From CAZQKW01 sp964594075 (GTDB lineage: Bacteria > Desulfobacterota > WTBG01 > CAIYCZ01), in NCBI GenBank assembly GCA_964594075.1, contig CAZQKW010000001.1, positions 1 to 64,000 of the forward strand: a stretch of DNA of 64,000 bases. The letters run 5' to 3'. Shown piece after piece: positions 43,465 through 52,599 of the stretch. Both the position numbers and the translations under genes were made by a program. Numbering within the stretch: the first letter of the stretch is position 1; the number at the start of each line of letters is the position of its first letter. The notes under the pieces are model-generated. The model did not search any database. It was given only the letters and a program-made list of their open reading frames with translations, and was not told the DNA's origin.

Positions 43465-44086
43465 TCTTTACTAATTCATCAAGGCTATGGATAACATACG
43501 GACCGCTTTCATGCCGCGACCGGTCAATGAGATAGGCGTGCATGCCGACGCGGCGTGGTGCGTCAAAATCAAACTCTCGATGATCGCCCACATGCAGAAT
43601 CTCTGCAGGCGGTATCCCTAAATGTGCGCACACCTGTTGATAGATGTCCTCTTCGCGCTTGACTCTGCCAAAATCACTGGTTACGGAAAAGATCCTGTTA
43701 AAGAACCTGCCGATGCCGGTGGCCGAAACCTCCAGATCAAGAAACAGCCGGTTTGCATTTGAAATAATAATCAGCTTATAGAACCCCTGCAAACTGGCAA
43801 GCACGGGCAACACATCTGGGTAAAGCGCAATCAAGTGCCGAAAATCAGCCAAAAGCTGTTCAGGCGAAATAGCGAGCTTTAAATATGCTAACCAGAACGG
43901 CAGGTCGTACCAGTTGAGATCATGATCGCCCATGGCATCATAGAGGCTGAAGATGTATTCCCGGGCTTTTTCCAGGCTGATAGCCCGCTGCGCTGCATAG
44001 TGTTGTGGTATGCCAACGCGCCAGACTGCATCGACAAATGCCGGCGTGGTAAGCGTGCCGTCAAGGTCAAAAGAAATAACGTTCAT
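43427..44086 (-). CDS. HAD-superfamily hydrolase
   Basis: The 219-residue protein starts with motif I VISFDLDGTLT and has motif II IIISNAN, a Lys in KREEDIY (motif III) and motif IV HVGDHREFDFDAPRRVGM. It is a small-molecule phosphatase or dehalogenase-like enzyme of the HAD class I group, acting in the cytoplasm on an unknown substrate. It overlaps the 3' end of the convergent polyferredoxin gene by 38 bases. The ATG at 44086 matches the family N-terminus; ATG 44104 adds six residues. Confidence 0.88.
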   Translation of the reverse strand: MNVISFDLDGTLTTPAFVDAVWRVGIPQHYAAQRAISLEKAREYIFSLYDAMGDHDLNWYDLPFWLAYLKLAISPEQLLADFRHLIALYPDVLPVLASLQGFYKLIIISNANRLFLDLEVSATGIGRFFNRIFSVTSDFGRVKREEDIYQQVCAHLGIPPAEILHVGDHREFDFDAPRRVGMHAYLIDRSRHESGPYVIHSLDELVKIISIESLPEFYL

Positions 44087-44300
44087 GGCTTTAGACACCC
44101 CCATATTCGCAAAAACTTTTTCTCAAAAATTGACCCTGAAATTCCGGTAAAGCGATCGTGAACATCAAAACCTCCCGGCGCATTTTCTTTCCCCCAATAA
44201 CGCAATAAAATATTGTGGGGAATGGCCTGTTATTTTGTCTGTTGTAAAGATACGGTAATTATTTTACACTTATTGAAGCCTTAACCATGAGGAGCCCAGC

Positions 44301-44450
44301 ATGATCTGTATTCAGTGCGATAAAGCGCGTTTTGTCAGCGGCACCGAGATGTGCCGCAACGACGGCAGAATATTCTGCGAAAAACTTAAAAAACTGGTTG
44401 ATAAATACCAGGAATGCGAGCTTGAACCGTCTGCTTGCCGCGAGGAGTGA
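44301..44450 (+). CDS. small cysteine-rich protein (49 residues)
   Basis: This short gene encodes MICIQCDKARFV... with six cysteines, including a CIQC pair at residues 3-6 and further single cysteines at about 19, 28, 41 and 47. A GAGGAG SD lies 7 bases upstream of the ATG. The cysteine spacing suggests a metal-binding or disulfide-stabilised miniprotein. It lies alone between the HAD gene and the convergent glycosyltransferase gene. I do not recognise a family. Confidence 0.6.
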   Translation: MICIQCDKARFVSGTEMCRNDGRIFCEKLKKLVDKYQECELEPSACREE

Positions 44451-44467
44451 TCACTCTGTTGCTGCTG

Positions 44468-45526
44468 TTACCGGCTCGCTCCTCGTTTCCTTACCCACGC
44501 CCATAATCCCCGATAGAAACCAATCCCGTAGGCAGCCTGCTGCAGTATAAAAACAAACGGCACGAGAAAAAAAAGTTTTATTTTCTCTGTTAAAGAGGCC
44601 GCGTTATCCCTGCTTCCAGCAACGCCCAGCAGCAATAGGAATAATAATCCGACAGCACACAATAGATGCAGCACAGTCATGAAAAAGGCAAAAAAAACGG
44701 CAAGCACCAGCGTCAGGCAGACACATAACATTCCGGCTGCTGGCACAACATGCAGCAATTCCAGCATGGCCGGGTGCAGACGCGCCAGAGCAACGCGGGC
44801 CTCTCCCATTCGCATGAGCTGGGTAAAGAACTGTTTAACCGTTGAACGGCGCTGATGGCAGACTTGGGCTTTTTCATGATACACGAGTAAAAACCCCGCG
44901 GCTTTTATTCTAAAACTCAACTCAATATCCTCGCCGTGGTAAAGCGGTCTGAAGCCGCCGGTTCGCTCACAAGCCGCTCGGGAAATAGCCATATTAAAAG
45001 TGCGCGGATAATAGCGCGCCCATGTTGTGCCGCGTGCACCCCGGATGCCGCCGGTAACAAGCGGCGAGGTCATGCAAAAATGAATTGCCCGCGCCAGTCC
45101 GCGTGCGGTTGCGTCGCACGCCTCGGCACCACCGACGGCGCCCACCCGTGTGTCTGAAAAAGGTTCTATCAGCTTTTCCAGCCAATCCGGCAGGGGGCTG
45201 CAGTCAGTGTCAGTAAAGGCGAATAAGGCGCCCTGCGCCAGGGCCATACCGCGATTGCGCGCGGCGCCCGGACCCTGATTTTTTTGGTAACAGAAACAGA
45301 GATTTTCCCTGCCGCCGGCTGCCAGGGTTTTAAGATACAGCAGGGTGTCATCGGTTGAACCGTCATCCACCACAATGATTTCAAACTCGTGTGCCGGCAG
45401 CGTCTGTTTTTCCAGTGCGGCAAGCAGGTTGGCCAATTCCGGTTTGCGGTTATACGTGGGGATAATAACCGACACGCGGGGTGCAGTGCGCTCAGTTTGG
45501 GAAAATCGCTCCAGCGCGTTATTCAA
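44468..45526 (-). CDS. glycosyltransferase family 2, membrane-anchored
   Basis: The 352-residue enzyme has VSVIIPTYNRKPELANLL, the VVDDGSTDDTL nucleotide-sugar motif, FTDTDCSPLPDW (DxD-like metal site) and EDIELSFRIKAAGF, plus about two C-terminal membrane helices. It probably adds a sugar to a lipid-linked or surface glycan at the inner membrane. The upstream ATG at 45622 would force a 104-base overlap with the next gene, so I favour the TTG at 45526 that overlaps its stop (TTGAATAA), with AAGGAT upstream. The two genes would then be translationally coupled. Confidence 0.88.
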   Translation of the reverse strand: MNNALERFSQTERTAPRVSVIIPTYNRKPELANLLAALEKQTLPAHEFEIIVVDDGSTDDTLLYLKTLAAGGRENLCFCYQKNQGPGAARNRGMALAQGALFAFTDTDCSPLPDWLEKLIEPFSDTRVGAVGGAEACDATARGLARAIHFCMTSPLVTGGIRGARGTTWARYYPRTFNMAISRAACERTGGFRPLYHGEDIELSFRIKAAGFLLVYHEKAQVCHQRRSTVKQFFTQLMRMGEARVALARLHPAMLELLHVVPAAGMLCVCLTLVLAVFFAFFMTVLHLLCAVGLLFLLLLGVAGSRDNAASLTEKIKLFFLVPFVFILQQAAYGIGFYRGLWAWVRKRGASR

Positions 45527-46454
45527 TACCGTATTTATCCTTAATGATGTGTTCGTTGTCTTTTTGGGATGAGAAGACAATGAGTTCTGCCAGCAACCCG
45601 AAGAACATGAGCTGGATCCCAATGATTATAAGCAGCGTTCCCAGCATCAACAGCGGGCGGTTGCTGATATAGGTGCCTGAAAACCAGAGGATTGCCAGGT
45701 AGGCATCAATGCCAAAGCCGGTGAGCGAGAGCAGCATCCCCAGGACGCCGAAAAAATGCAGGGGCCGCTGCGTGTATTTCGTGAGCATGATGACCGTGAG
45801 CAAATCAAAAAAGCCCCGGAGGAAACGTTCTGCGCCGAATTTTGAGGAGCCATAGCGGCGCGGGCCATGGCTCACAATTACTTCGCCAACCTTGAAACCC
45901 TTCCACGCCGCGAGTGCCGGTATAAAGCGGTACAGCTCGCCATACAGCTCCATTTCATCTGCGACTTCCCGGCGGTAGGCTTTAAGGCCGCAATTGAAAT
46001 CATGTATTTTTACGCCGGTAAAAAACGCAGTAAAAAAATTAAATATGCGCGATGCGAGCCGCTTGCCGATAGAATCCTCCCGCTTGCGTTTCCAACCCGA
46101 GACCAGATCAAACCCTTCCCCCAGCCATGCCAGGAGTTTGGGAATTTCTTCCGGAAAATCCTGCAGGTCGGCATCAAGGGTAACCACCTTTTCTCCACGG
46201 CAGTGTTTGAAACCCTGGGAGAGCGCCAAAGCCTTGCCAAAATTTCTTCTGAGATGGATAATCTTGACCCGTTCGTCTGTATTGCGCAGTTCTCGCAGTA
46301 CGGCAAGCGTGCGGTCGGTGCTGCCGTCGTCCACAAAAATCAATTCAAAACCGGCGCCAAGTGGCTGCAACACGCTGCACAGGCGCGCATAGAGCTCCTT
46401 CAAACTCTGTTCTTCATTATAGCAGGGAATGACAACGCTTATATCTATAGTCAT
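45519..46454 (-). CDS. polyprenyl-phosphate glycosyltransferase (GtrB/DPM1-like, family 2)
   Basis: The 311-residue protein has the GT2 catalytic domain (SVVIPCYNEEQSL, VDDGSTDRTL, TLDADLQDFPEEIP) followed by two C-terminal transmembrane helices (residues about 230-290). This is the layout of GtrB/ArnC-type enzymes that charge undecaprenyl phosphate with a sugar. The ATG at 46454 fits the family; the frame extends upstream without supporting motifs. It lies directly upstream of a second GT2 gene and is divergent from GT-C-type membrane proteins, which could use its product. Confidence 0.9.
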   Translation of the reverse strand: MTIDISVVIPCYNEEQSLKELYARLCSVLQPLGAGFELIFVDDGSTDRTLAVLRELRNTDERVKIIHLRRNFGKALALSQGFKHCRGEKVVTLDADLQDFPEEIPKLLAWLGEGFDLVSGWKRKREDSIGKRLASRIFNFFTAFFTGVKIHDFNCGLKAYRREVADEMELYGELYRFIPALAAWKGFKVGEVIVSHGPRRYGSSKFGAERFLRGFFDLLTVIMLTKYTQRPLHFFGVLGMLLSLTGFGIDAYLAILWFSGTYISNRPLLMLGTLLIIIGIQLMFFGLLAELIVFSSQKDNEHIIKDKYGIE

Positions 46455-46707
46455 AATCAGGTTGGCTCTCGTTGTTGCTCTACTGGCTCTTTGGGAAGAG
46501 GATATAACATAAAACCGCCGGTGTCTCAATCTGTTTAAGCGGCAGCAGATTTTGCCGGTTGTGAAGGCTGGTGCTTTCTGGTAAGGTTGCATTGACGGAA
46601 TGAAGAGTCGGGGTTGCAAAGCGTGGAATAACGTGCTGAAAACATACTGAACCCGGCAATCCGCGGCATCTCGCGCGCGTAACCACAACAATTTTGACCA
46701 TAGAACC

Positions 46708-47886
46708 GTGGCCATAGAAAGGCGTTACCAGTTGGCGCTTATTATCATGACAATTCTGCAGGCAGGGCTTGCGGCATTCTATCTTAATGCCCTGAGCAGG
46801 ATTGACAACTGGTCGGCGGTGTATGCGGAAGACAGCAGGGGATACCTGCTGGCGGCTGACTACTGCAGGGGCAGAGAACCGACTGCCGATGACCTGCCGC
46901 TTATGAAATACCGGCTGTTCAGCCCGGTCATGCCTTGTGCCGCAGCTCTTTTGGGAACATTCATCGGCGTTCCTGCCGCTTTTGTAACGCTCAACTTCAT
47001 GCTCTGGAATATAACGGTGCTGGTTTTCTTTCGGCTTATGAAAGTGCTGCTGAAAGAGCCGTTTTACGCATTTGCCGGTGCCGCCCTGTTTACCACATCG
47101 CTTCCCGTCATTGAATGGGGTTTGCCGGTGATGGTGGATATGGCTGCCTACTTCTTTGCCTGTCTTATTCCTGGTCTTTATCTGGCGCTCTTCCCTGCGC
47201 CTCCGTCAATTAACAACGCGGACACGCGTTCACCGCTTTTTGCAGAAGGCGCGAACGATTGGTCGCCGACGGGCCGGCACATTTTATATAAAAACCTGCT
47301 TCTCAGCCTCTGTGTGGGGCTTGCGCTGTTAACCAAGCCAATGCTGGTAATTGGTTTATTGTTTGTGTTGTTTTCGCTTATCAATGGGCGGCGCTATGGA
47401 AGCGCGATTATCCAGCTTGTGGTTTCCATCGTCATGGCGGGAACCGCATACTGGTTTTGCGGACTTTCATGGGAAGATTTTACCGCCTTTGGGTCACCAA
47501 GGCATCGCGGCGTGATCTATCTTGTGAGCGCTGCGGTTTTTTGTTTTCACTGGGGTTGGGTTTTCTTCTGGCGCGAATGGCGCACAGCGCTGGAACAGAA
47601 ACAATTTTATATTTTCTATCTCGCGGCGTTTCTGTGTGTGTTTGTCTGGTTCGTGCACAACCCCCGGCTGTTTTTTCTTGTCTATCCGGCGGTTCTGCCG
47701 CTTATCGCGGCCGGAATACACCGGCACTCCCTGCGGGCGCGGAATCCGCACAAGGCCGCAATTTTATTAATAGCCGGCTATATCGCAACATCAAATGTGC
47801 TGGCAATCTTGCATCTATATGTCATGCGATACCTGAAAATCCGCGACTGGGAAGGGATGATTGATTTTGTGTCGCGCCTGATATGA
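46708..47886 (+). CDS. multi-pass membrane protein, GT-C-like
   Basis: The 392-residue protein has about ten hydrophobic segments and an N-terminal periplasmic-type loop with AVYAEDSRGYLLAADYC that could be the acidic motif of a GT-C glycosyltransferase using polyprenyl-phosphate sugars. KYRLFSPVM after the first loop recurs in related uncharacterised membrane proteins. The start is a GTG at 46708 with no good SD, so it is uncertain. It is divergent from the GtrB-like gene and precedes two similar membrane-protein genes. Confidence 0.75.
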   Translation: MAIERRYQLALIIMTILQAGLAAFYLNALSRIDNWSAVYAEDSRGYLLAADYCRGREPTADDLPLMKYRLFSPVMPCAAALLGTFIGVPAAFVTLNFMLWNITVLVFFRLMKVLLKEPFYAFAGAALFTTSLPVIEWGLPVMVDMAAYFFACLIPGLYLALFPAPPSINNADTRSPLFAEGANDWSPTGRHILYKNLLLSLCVGLALLTKPMLVIGLLFVLFSLINGRRYGSAIIQLVVSIVMAGTAYWFCGLSWEDFTAFGSPRHRGVIYLVSAAVFCFHWGWVFFWREWRTALEQKQFYIFYLAAFLCVFVWFVHNPRLFFLVYPAVLPLIAAGIHRHSLRARNPHKAAILLIAGYIATSNVLAILHLYVMRYLKIRDWEGMIDFVSRLI

Positions 47887-47909
47887 ACGCAACACATCTT
47901 ACTTTTTCG

Positions 47910-47952
47910 TCATTGCCAGCGAACCCACAGTAGCGGGAGAACGCGGCAATCT
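47910..47952. repeat. short degenerate intergenic repeat (TCATTGCCAGCGAA type)
   Basis: CGTCATTGCCAGCGAACCC and GCGGGAGAACGCGGCAATCTC have the form of the common TCATTGCGAGCGAA...GCAATCTC palindromic bacterial repeat, and can pair (TTGCC with GGCAA). Confidence 0.45.
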
Positions 47953-47965
47953 CAGCATTACTGCC

Positions 47966-49039
47966 ATGAACCGGATTGTTTACCGCCTCGTATATGCGCT
48001 CATTCTGAGCGTCTTGTCTGTCGTGGTGTTCGGCCTGTTTATTGCCAAGGGAATTTCCGGCTTCCCGCCGGCGCAGTTTCACGACATGATTTATGGAACA
48101 GCGTTTAAACCCTATGTGCATCGTGCACTGCTGCCGGCAACCGTTCGGCTGCTGACCGTCGCGATACCCCGCGATCAAAAGAAAGCGCTGGATCGGTTTG
48201 TGGATGAAAGCCCGACGATTCATTTAATCAGCGCCGCGGTGCTGTTTATAAAACAGCAGCACCGTGAGGCTCTCACCGAATATGCAATAGCACTGCTGGC
48301 ACTGTTCTTGTCGCTGCAGGGCTTTATCTGGTCGCTGCGCTACCTCTTTAACAGTCTCTACCCGGTTCCCCGCATATATGCCGATATTACCTGCGTAGCG
48401 GCGCTGGCGGCGCTGCCCTATTGTTTCAAATATTACAGCCACCTGTATGATTTCCCGACGCTGTTCCTCGGTACACTGGCCATGGGCCTGATGTATAACA
48501 AACAGTGGGGCCAATACCTGACAGTCTTTGTTTTGGCATGCCTCAATAAAGAAACCGCGATTCTGCTGGTTCTGTTATACGCGGTTTATTACCGGCAGCA
48601 TCTGCATATTGCCCCATATAAAATCCGTCTTGTTTCACAGGTTATCATATTCTTATGTATCAAAACGGTGCTCACCGTTATTTTTATTCACAACCCAGGT
48701 TCAATCATAGAAATGCACCTGTTTGACCACAATCTGCGGTTATTTAAGCTTTATCCTCCCGTAACCATTGGTATCTGGCTGGCCATCGGCGCTACACTGG
48801 CGTTCCTGGTTTTTTATCGCTGGTCTGAAAAGCCGCGTTTTCTGAGAGATGCGATGTGGATGTGCATCCCCCTGGGATTAGGTATTCTTCTGTTTGGCTT
48901 TGCGGACGAGCTGCGCGTGTATTATGAAGTGTATCCGGTTATTTTTCTTTTAGCGTTTGATGGGCTGTGTAGTTTGTCCGGCGGTCCGTTGCCAAAGGCT
49001 GAAAATGGCGCGCAGAAAAATGAAATCGAGGCGGGGTAA
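47966..49039 (+). CDS. multi-pass membrane protein of unknown function
   Basis: The 357-residue protein has about nine membrane helices, an N-terminal region with GTAFKPYVHRALLPATVRLL, and LNKETAILLVLLYA in the middle. The KPYVHRALLP and NKETA motifs recur in uncharacterised bacterial membrane proteins of polysaccharide clusters. The C-terminal 25 residues are polar. It follows the GT-C-like gene by 79 bases and probably belongs to the same envelope-glycan cluster. I do not know the reaction. Confidence 0.78.
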   Translation: MNRIVYRLVYALILSVLSVVVFGLFIAKGISGFPPAQFHDMIYGTAFKPYVHRALLPATVRLLTVAIPRDQKKALDRFVDESPTIHLISAAVLFIKQQHREALTEYAIALLALFLSLQGFIWSLRYLFNSLYPVPRIYADITCVAALAALPYCFKYYSHLYDFPTLFLGTLAMGLMYNKQWGQYLTVFVLACLNKETAILLVLLYAVYYRQHLHIAPYKIRLVSQVIIFLCIKTVLTVIFIHNPGSIIEMHLFDHNLRLFKLYPPVTIGIWLAIGATLAFLVFYRWSEKPRFLRDAMWMCIPLGLGILLFGFADELRVYYEVYPVIFLLAFDGLCSLSGGPLPKAENGAQKNEIEAG

Positions 49040-49094
49040 AATATGAGGAAAGCAATGTTCTGACTGAAAAGTCGGCAAACAGAAACAAAACCAT

Positions 49095-51413
49095 TTAATA
49101 TGTTACTATGACGGGATTTCCCCACACGGCAGCGTCAAAATTCCGATCGCCGCGGGGGCCCGGTTCAACCGATAGACTGAGGTTAACCGCCTTTCCGGCA
49201 AAGCGCGAAAGATCGAGGGTGACATCATGCCAGGTTCTCTGGTTCGGCTTGTGTTTGGGGTCAAGATACTGCAGGTAGATAGTCCGCGTGCGGAAAAAAT
49301 AGCTGCGCGGTTTTAAGAATGTGCTTTGCAGTTCCACGCCCACCATGCCGATCTCGTCAAACAGATTCTCCAGCAGTTGATCGCCCATAAGAATTTTAAT
49401 AGTTATGCCGTCGCCTGCCTTATCCCAGGTATCGGGCATGGTTGCCAGCGAAACCTTAAGAGCGCACCGCTGGTTCGGGAGCACAAGCCTAAAAGTTGCT
49501 TCACTATCCGGCGCCTGGATGAAGGCCGGCTTGGGTTTGTTTTCAATAGTAACCGTCGCTGCCCTGAAAGAATCATGCGGCAGGGCGGGCTGGCCACAAA
49601 TAGTTGCTCCGCGCAGGTTATGTAAAAACCGATACACCACTGTTTCTGAGGCGCCTGATTGCTCGCGGGAACCGGGCACCCGCTTTAGGACATAGAGGTG
49701 CATCCATTTTCCATACAGCAGGCTGTAATAAGAGGCTGCGTCCGCCACCTCATACTGCTCAGTACAAAAGTATTTAAGCGTGTAGAAACCGGTGGGAATC
49801 GGGGAATTGGCAATAAGATATTCAGCATCTATGCCCGGGAGCAGCCCCTCAATCCACCAAGGGATATCATAGGCACGGGGCAGAATTTCATCAGGATGAG
49901 CAAGGCAGTAATCCATGGAATGCCAGCAGTCCCACGGGAACCCGGCAGAAATTTTGTTATGTGGGACGCCGGTGTTAAGCAGCCGTTCGCCCAGCTTCCA
50001 TTTGGCATCGTTCCAGCTTAAAAAGTCCTGCGTGCCCATGAGACACAGTGCTATAAAACCGGCCAGTGAAGGGATTAAATATTTTTTTTGCACCGGCAGC
50101 TTTTTCATGAAACCGCAGAAACACAGAACAAAGAAGGGGATGAGAACCAGATAGTAACGGGTGAATTTAAAACGAATAACCAGCAGGTACAGCACCTGCA
50201 ATACCCCAATGGCCAGAAGCATGAGCTGCGGCGAGGATGCTTTCAGGAAACGCTGCGACGCGTTGTTCGCAATGATCAGCCATAGCAGATACGTAATGGA
50301 AAAGATGGCAAGAAAATCAATAATTTTATAGAAGAACAGCACCGCATGATCCGTTCCCCGGTAGCCGTATTCAGACACAAAGGCAAAGTGGAAACCATTC
50401 AGCCAGGTATAGATGGACGACTGCATGCCGGCATGGTCGCTGGTCAGATAGAACAGCACCCCCGCAAGACAGAATATCAGGATCAGGGATGTCTGGCGCC
50501 TCTGGAACAGCTTGGCGGGTTCAGGCAGGAGTGCCAGACTCAAGGGAATAAAACTCAGTCCCAGAAACTCAAGGATCAGAATAGGGCGGTGAAACAGTTT
50601 TGCAAACAGGTGCGCTGGGTGCAGGATGCCCTCTACTATCCATTGCACCTGCTGCAGCGAAGAATATGTGGCTCCATGGATATTTTGAAACCAGTATGTA
50701 TAAAGAATAAAAACAATCCCGGGCGCCGCCCAGCAGGCAAGCGCAGCCTTGAGGCCTTTTGCATAATCAGTTCGCCGGAACAGGAAGTGAAGCCCTGCGC
50801 CTGCCGCTATCAAAATTCCCTGCTGCCGCACCAGCACGGCAAGAGACGTAAAAACAGCCCCCAGCAGCAAATGACCAAGCGGTGCCCCGGCAGCCCCGCG
50901 CGTGTAAAAAAACAGCGCGATGAACATAAGCGCTAAAAAATGCTGGTCCGTAAAAAACGTGTAGAGCAAGGGAAACGAAAAGGGATTGAAAATAAACAGC
51001 AGCACTAGCCACAGAGATCTCAGCGCATCCCATTCTGCCTGCCGCAAAAGAAGGTAAAAAAAGATTGCACCGATGGCGCTGATTGCAAGCGTTGAAATTA
51101 TCAGGGTGTTGGCGGAGAAACCGAGCGCCCAAGCAAACAGAGCCCCCCACCATACCTGAAACACCAGGCTTGGGCTGGTCCAAGGAGTAAATTTCATCTG
51201 ACCGGTTTGATAAAAGGTCTGGACTGCCCGTATGTAAGACCAGTCGTCATCCAGCGGATGAATGGTATAGAGGCGAGAAAACAGAATCAGCAAAATATAG
51301 AGACATAAAAGGATCAGGATATTTCTGAAATCAGCGGGCGTCAAAAATTTTTTATTGTTCACAGATACTATGGCTCCAGCAATATGACATATGCTAATTA
51401 CTATAGGGAGCAT
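49095..51413 (-). CDS. GT-C-like membrane protein with C-terminal beta-sandwich domain
   Basis: The 772-residue protein has an N-terminal membrane part (about residues 30-470, ten or more helices) with PLDDDWSYIRAV in the first loop, the acidic motif expected of GT-C enzymes of the dolichyl-phosphate-mannose mannosyltransferase type. The C-terminal 130 residues (from about 640) look like a jelly-roll carbohydrate-binding-like domain (DVTLDLSRFAGKAVNLSLSV), probably outside the membrane. A GTG at 51362 with GGAG upstream is an alternative start. It is convergent with the 47966-49039 gene. Confidence 0.82.
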   Translation of the reverse strand: MLPIVISICHIAGAIVSVNNKKFLTPADFRNILILLCLYILLILFSRLYTIHPLDDDWSYIRAVQTFYQTGQMKFTPWTSPSLVFQVWWGALFAWALGFSANTLIISTLAISAIGAIFFYLLLRQAEWDALRSLWLVLLFIFNPFSFPLLYTFFTDQHFLALMFIALFFYTRGAAGAPLGHLLLGAVFTSLAVLVRQQGILIAAGAGLHFLFRRTDYAKGLKAALACWAAPGIVFILYTYWFQNIHGATYSSLQQVQWIVEGILHPAHLFAKLFHRPILILEFLGLSFIPLSLALLPEPAKLFQRRQTSLILIFCLAGVLFYLTSDHAGMQSSIYTWLNGFHFAFVSEYGYRGTDHAVLFFYKIIDFLAIFSITYLLWLIIANNASQRFLKASSPQLMLLAIGVLQVLYLLVIRFKFTRYYLVLIPFFVLCFCGFMKKLPVQKKYLIPSLAGFIALCLMGTQDFLSWNDAKWKLGERLLNTGVPHNKISAGFPWDCWHSMDYCLAHPDEILPRAYDIPWWIEGLLPGIDAEYLIANSPIPTGFYTLKYFCTEQYEVADAASYYSLLYGKWMHLYVLKRVPGSREQSGASETVVYRFLHNLRGATICGQPALPHDSFRAATVTIENKPKPAFIQAPDSEATFRLVLPNQRCALKVSLATMPDTWDKAGDGITIKILMGDQLLENLFDEIGMVGVELQSTFLKPRSYFFRTRTIYLQYLDPKHKPNQRTWHDVTLDLSRFAGKAVNLSLSVEPGPRGDRNFDAAVWGNPVIVTY

Positions 51414-51526
51414 TAATATCGCATAACTGCAAGCAATTCAAGGAGTTTTACCCCCTGCCGGCTTTCTTCAATGTTAGGACCAGAGAAAGTATGCCACAGG
51501 AAAAGGAACACGCACAGTCATAGACA

Positions 51527-52228
51527 ATGTTATGGCCTAAATTAATACGCGGAGTGCTTTTAAAGCGCTACCAGCGCTTCATGGTTGATGTGAAGCTGAA
51601 CAATGGGCATGTGGTAACCGCCCATTGTCCCAATACCGGCAGCATGCGCGCGTGCTGTGAACCGGGGAGGACGGTTTATCTCTCCCGTCACCGCACCCCT
51701 TCGCGTCGTTTGCCCTATACCTTTGAGCTTATTGAAATGCCTGCGTCTCTGGTCGGTGTGAATACTGCAGTTCCCAATCGACTGGTCAGGGAGGCAATTC
51801 AGCACCGAGTCATCAGGGACTTAGAGGGCTATGACGGTGTGCGCCCCGAAGTTCGCTACGGCAATCATTCGCGGGTTGATTTGTTGCTTGAAAGCGCGCA
51901 ACGGGGGCGCTGTTTTGTGGAAATAAAAAATTGCACGCTGGTGGAACAGAAAATTGCCTATTTTCCCGATGCGGTCACTGCGCGGGGACTAAAGCATTTG
52001 CAGGAACTGCAGCAGCAGGTGCAGAACGGGCACCGATGTGTTATATTCTATCTCATACAGCGCATGGATGCGTGCTGCTTCAGGCCAGCCGATCATATTG
52101 ATCCCGGGTATGGACGCGCGGTGCGGCGCGCTGTGCAAAACGGGGTTGAGATAATGGCCTGGGATGTAACGATAGATTGTGAGAAAATAGCATTGCGCAG
52201 ACCAGTTCCCTGTGATTTATCTTGGTGA
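51527..52228 (+). CDS. sfsA: DNA/RNA nuclease SfsA
   Basis: The 233-residue protein has the SfsA signatures: RGVLLKRYQRFMVDVKL (OB-fold DNA-binding part), CPNTGSMRACCEPG, and the PD-(D/E)xK-like nuclease core RVDLLLE...CFVEIKNCTLVE followed by FPDAVTARGLKHL. It was first described as a sugar fermentation stimulation protein and acts as a nuclease. The length is normal. A weak start context leaves a few codons of doubt. The next gene lies 6 bases downstream. Confidence 0.93.
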   Translation: MLWPKLIRGVLLKRYQRFMVDVKLNNGHVVTAHCPNTGSMRACCEPGRTVYLSRHRTPSRRLPYTFELIEMPASLVGVNTAVPNRLVREAIQHRVIRDLEGYDGVRPEVRYGNHSRVDLLLESAQRGRCFVEIKNCTLVEQKIAYFPDAVTARGLKHLQELQQQVQNGHRCVIFYLIQRMDACCFRPADHIDPGYGRAVRRAVQNGVEIMAWDVTIDCEKIALRRPVPCDLSW

Positions 52229-52234
52229 ATTAAT

Positions 52235-52549
52235 ATGGACGTGAAAGTAAACGGATTCAAAGCGCTTGATTTTAACGAGGCGCAGCGCATTGCAGATATG
52301 GTAAACTTTGATGTGCTGCAATATGCAAAAAAACTGCGCGCCTGCGGGCCGGGTTGTGATTATTTTTCAAAGGATAAAAACTTCTTCATAACGATGCTGC
52401 TAAAGCATATCGGCTCCCTGCAACAAAACACTCGGTCAATTCAGAGTTTGCCCGCCGAAGTCATTGAATGGTATCAGAGAGCCCGGAAAATGGAGCGCGA
52501 ACAACAGGAGGCAGAAAAGCACTTCATGCGTATTCGGTTAAACAAATGA
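52235..52549 (+). CDS. small protein of unknown function
   Basis: The 104-residue, largely helical protein contains a CGPGC motif (residues about 37-41) and ends in a charged coiled-coil-like helix (REQQEAEKHF). It begins 6 bases after sfsA, without a strong SD, and 50 bases before the ferredoxin-DUF169 gene. I recognise no family. Confidence 0.6.
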   Translation: MDVKVNGFKALDFNEAQRIADMVNFDVLQYAKKLRACGPGCDYFSKDKNFFITMLLKHIGSLQQNTRSIQSLPAEVIEWYQRARKMEREQQEAEKHFMRIRLNK

Positions 52550-52599
52550 ATAAACAGCTGAATGCTAATCGCCGAAACCCTTAGCAAAAGGAGGAGGTT

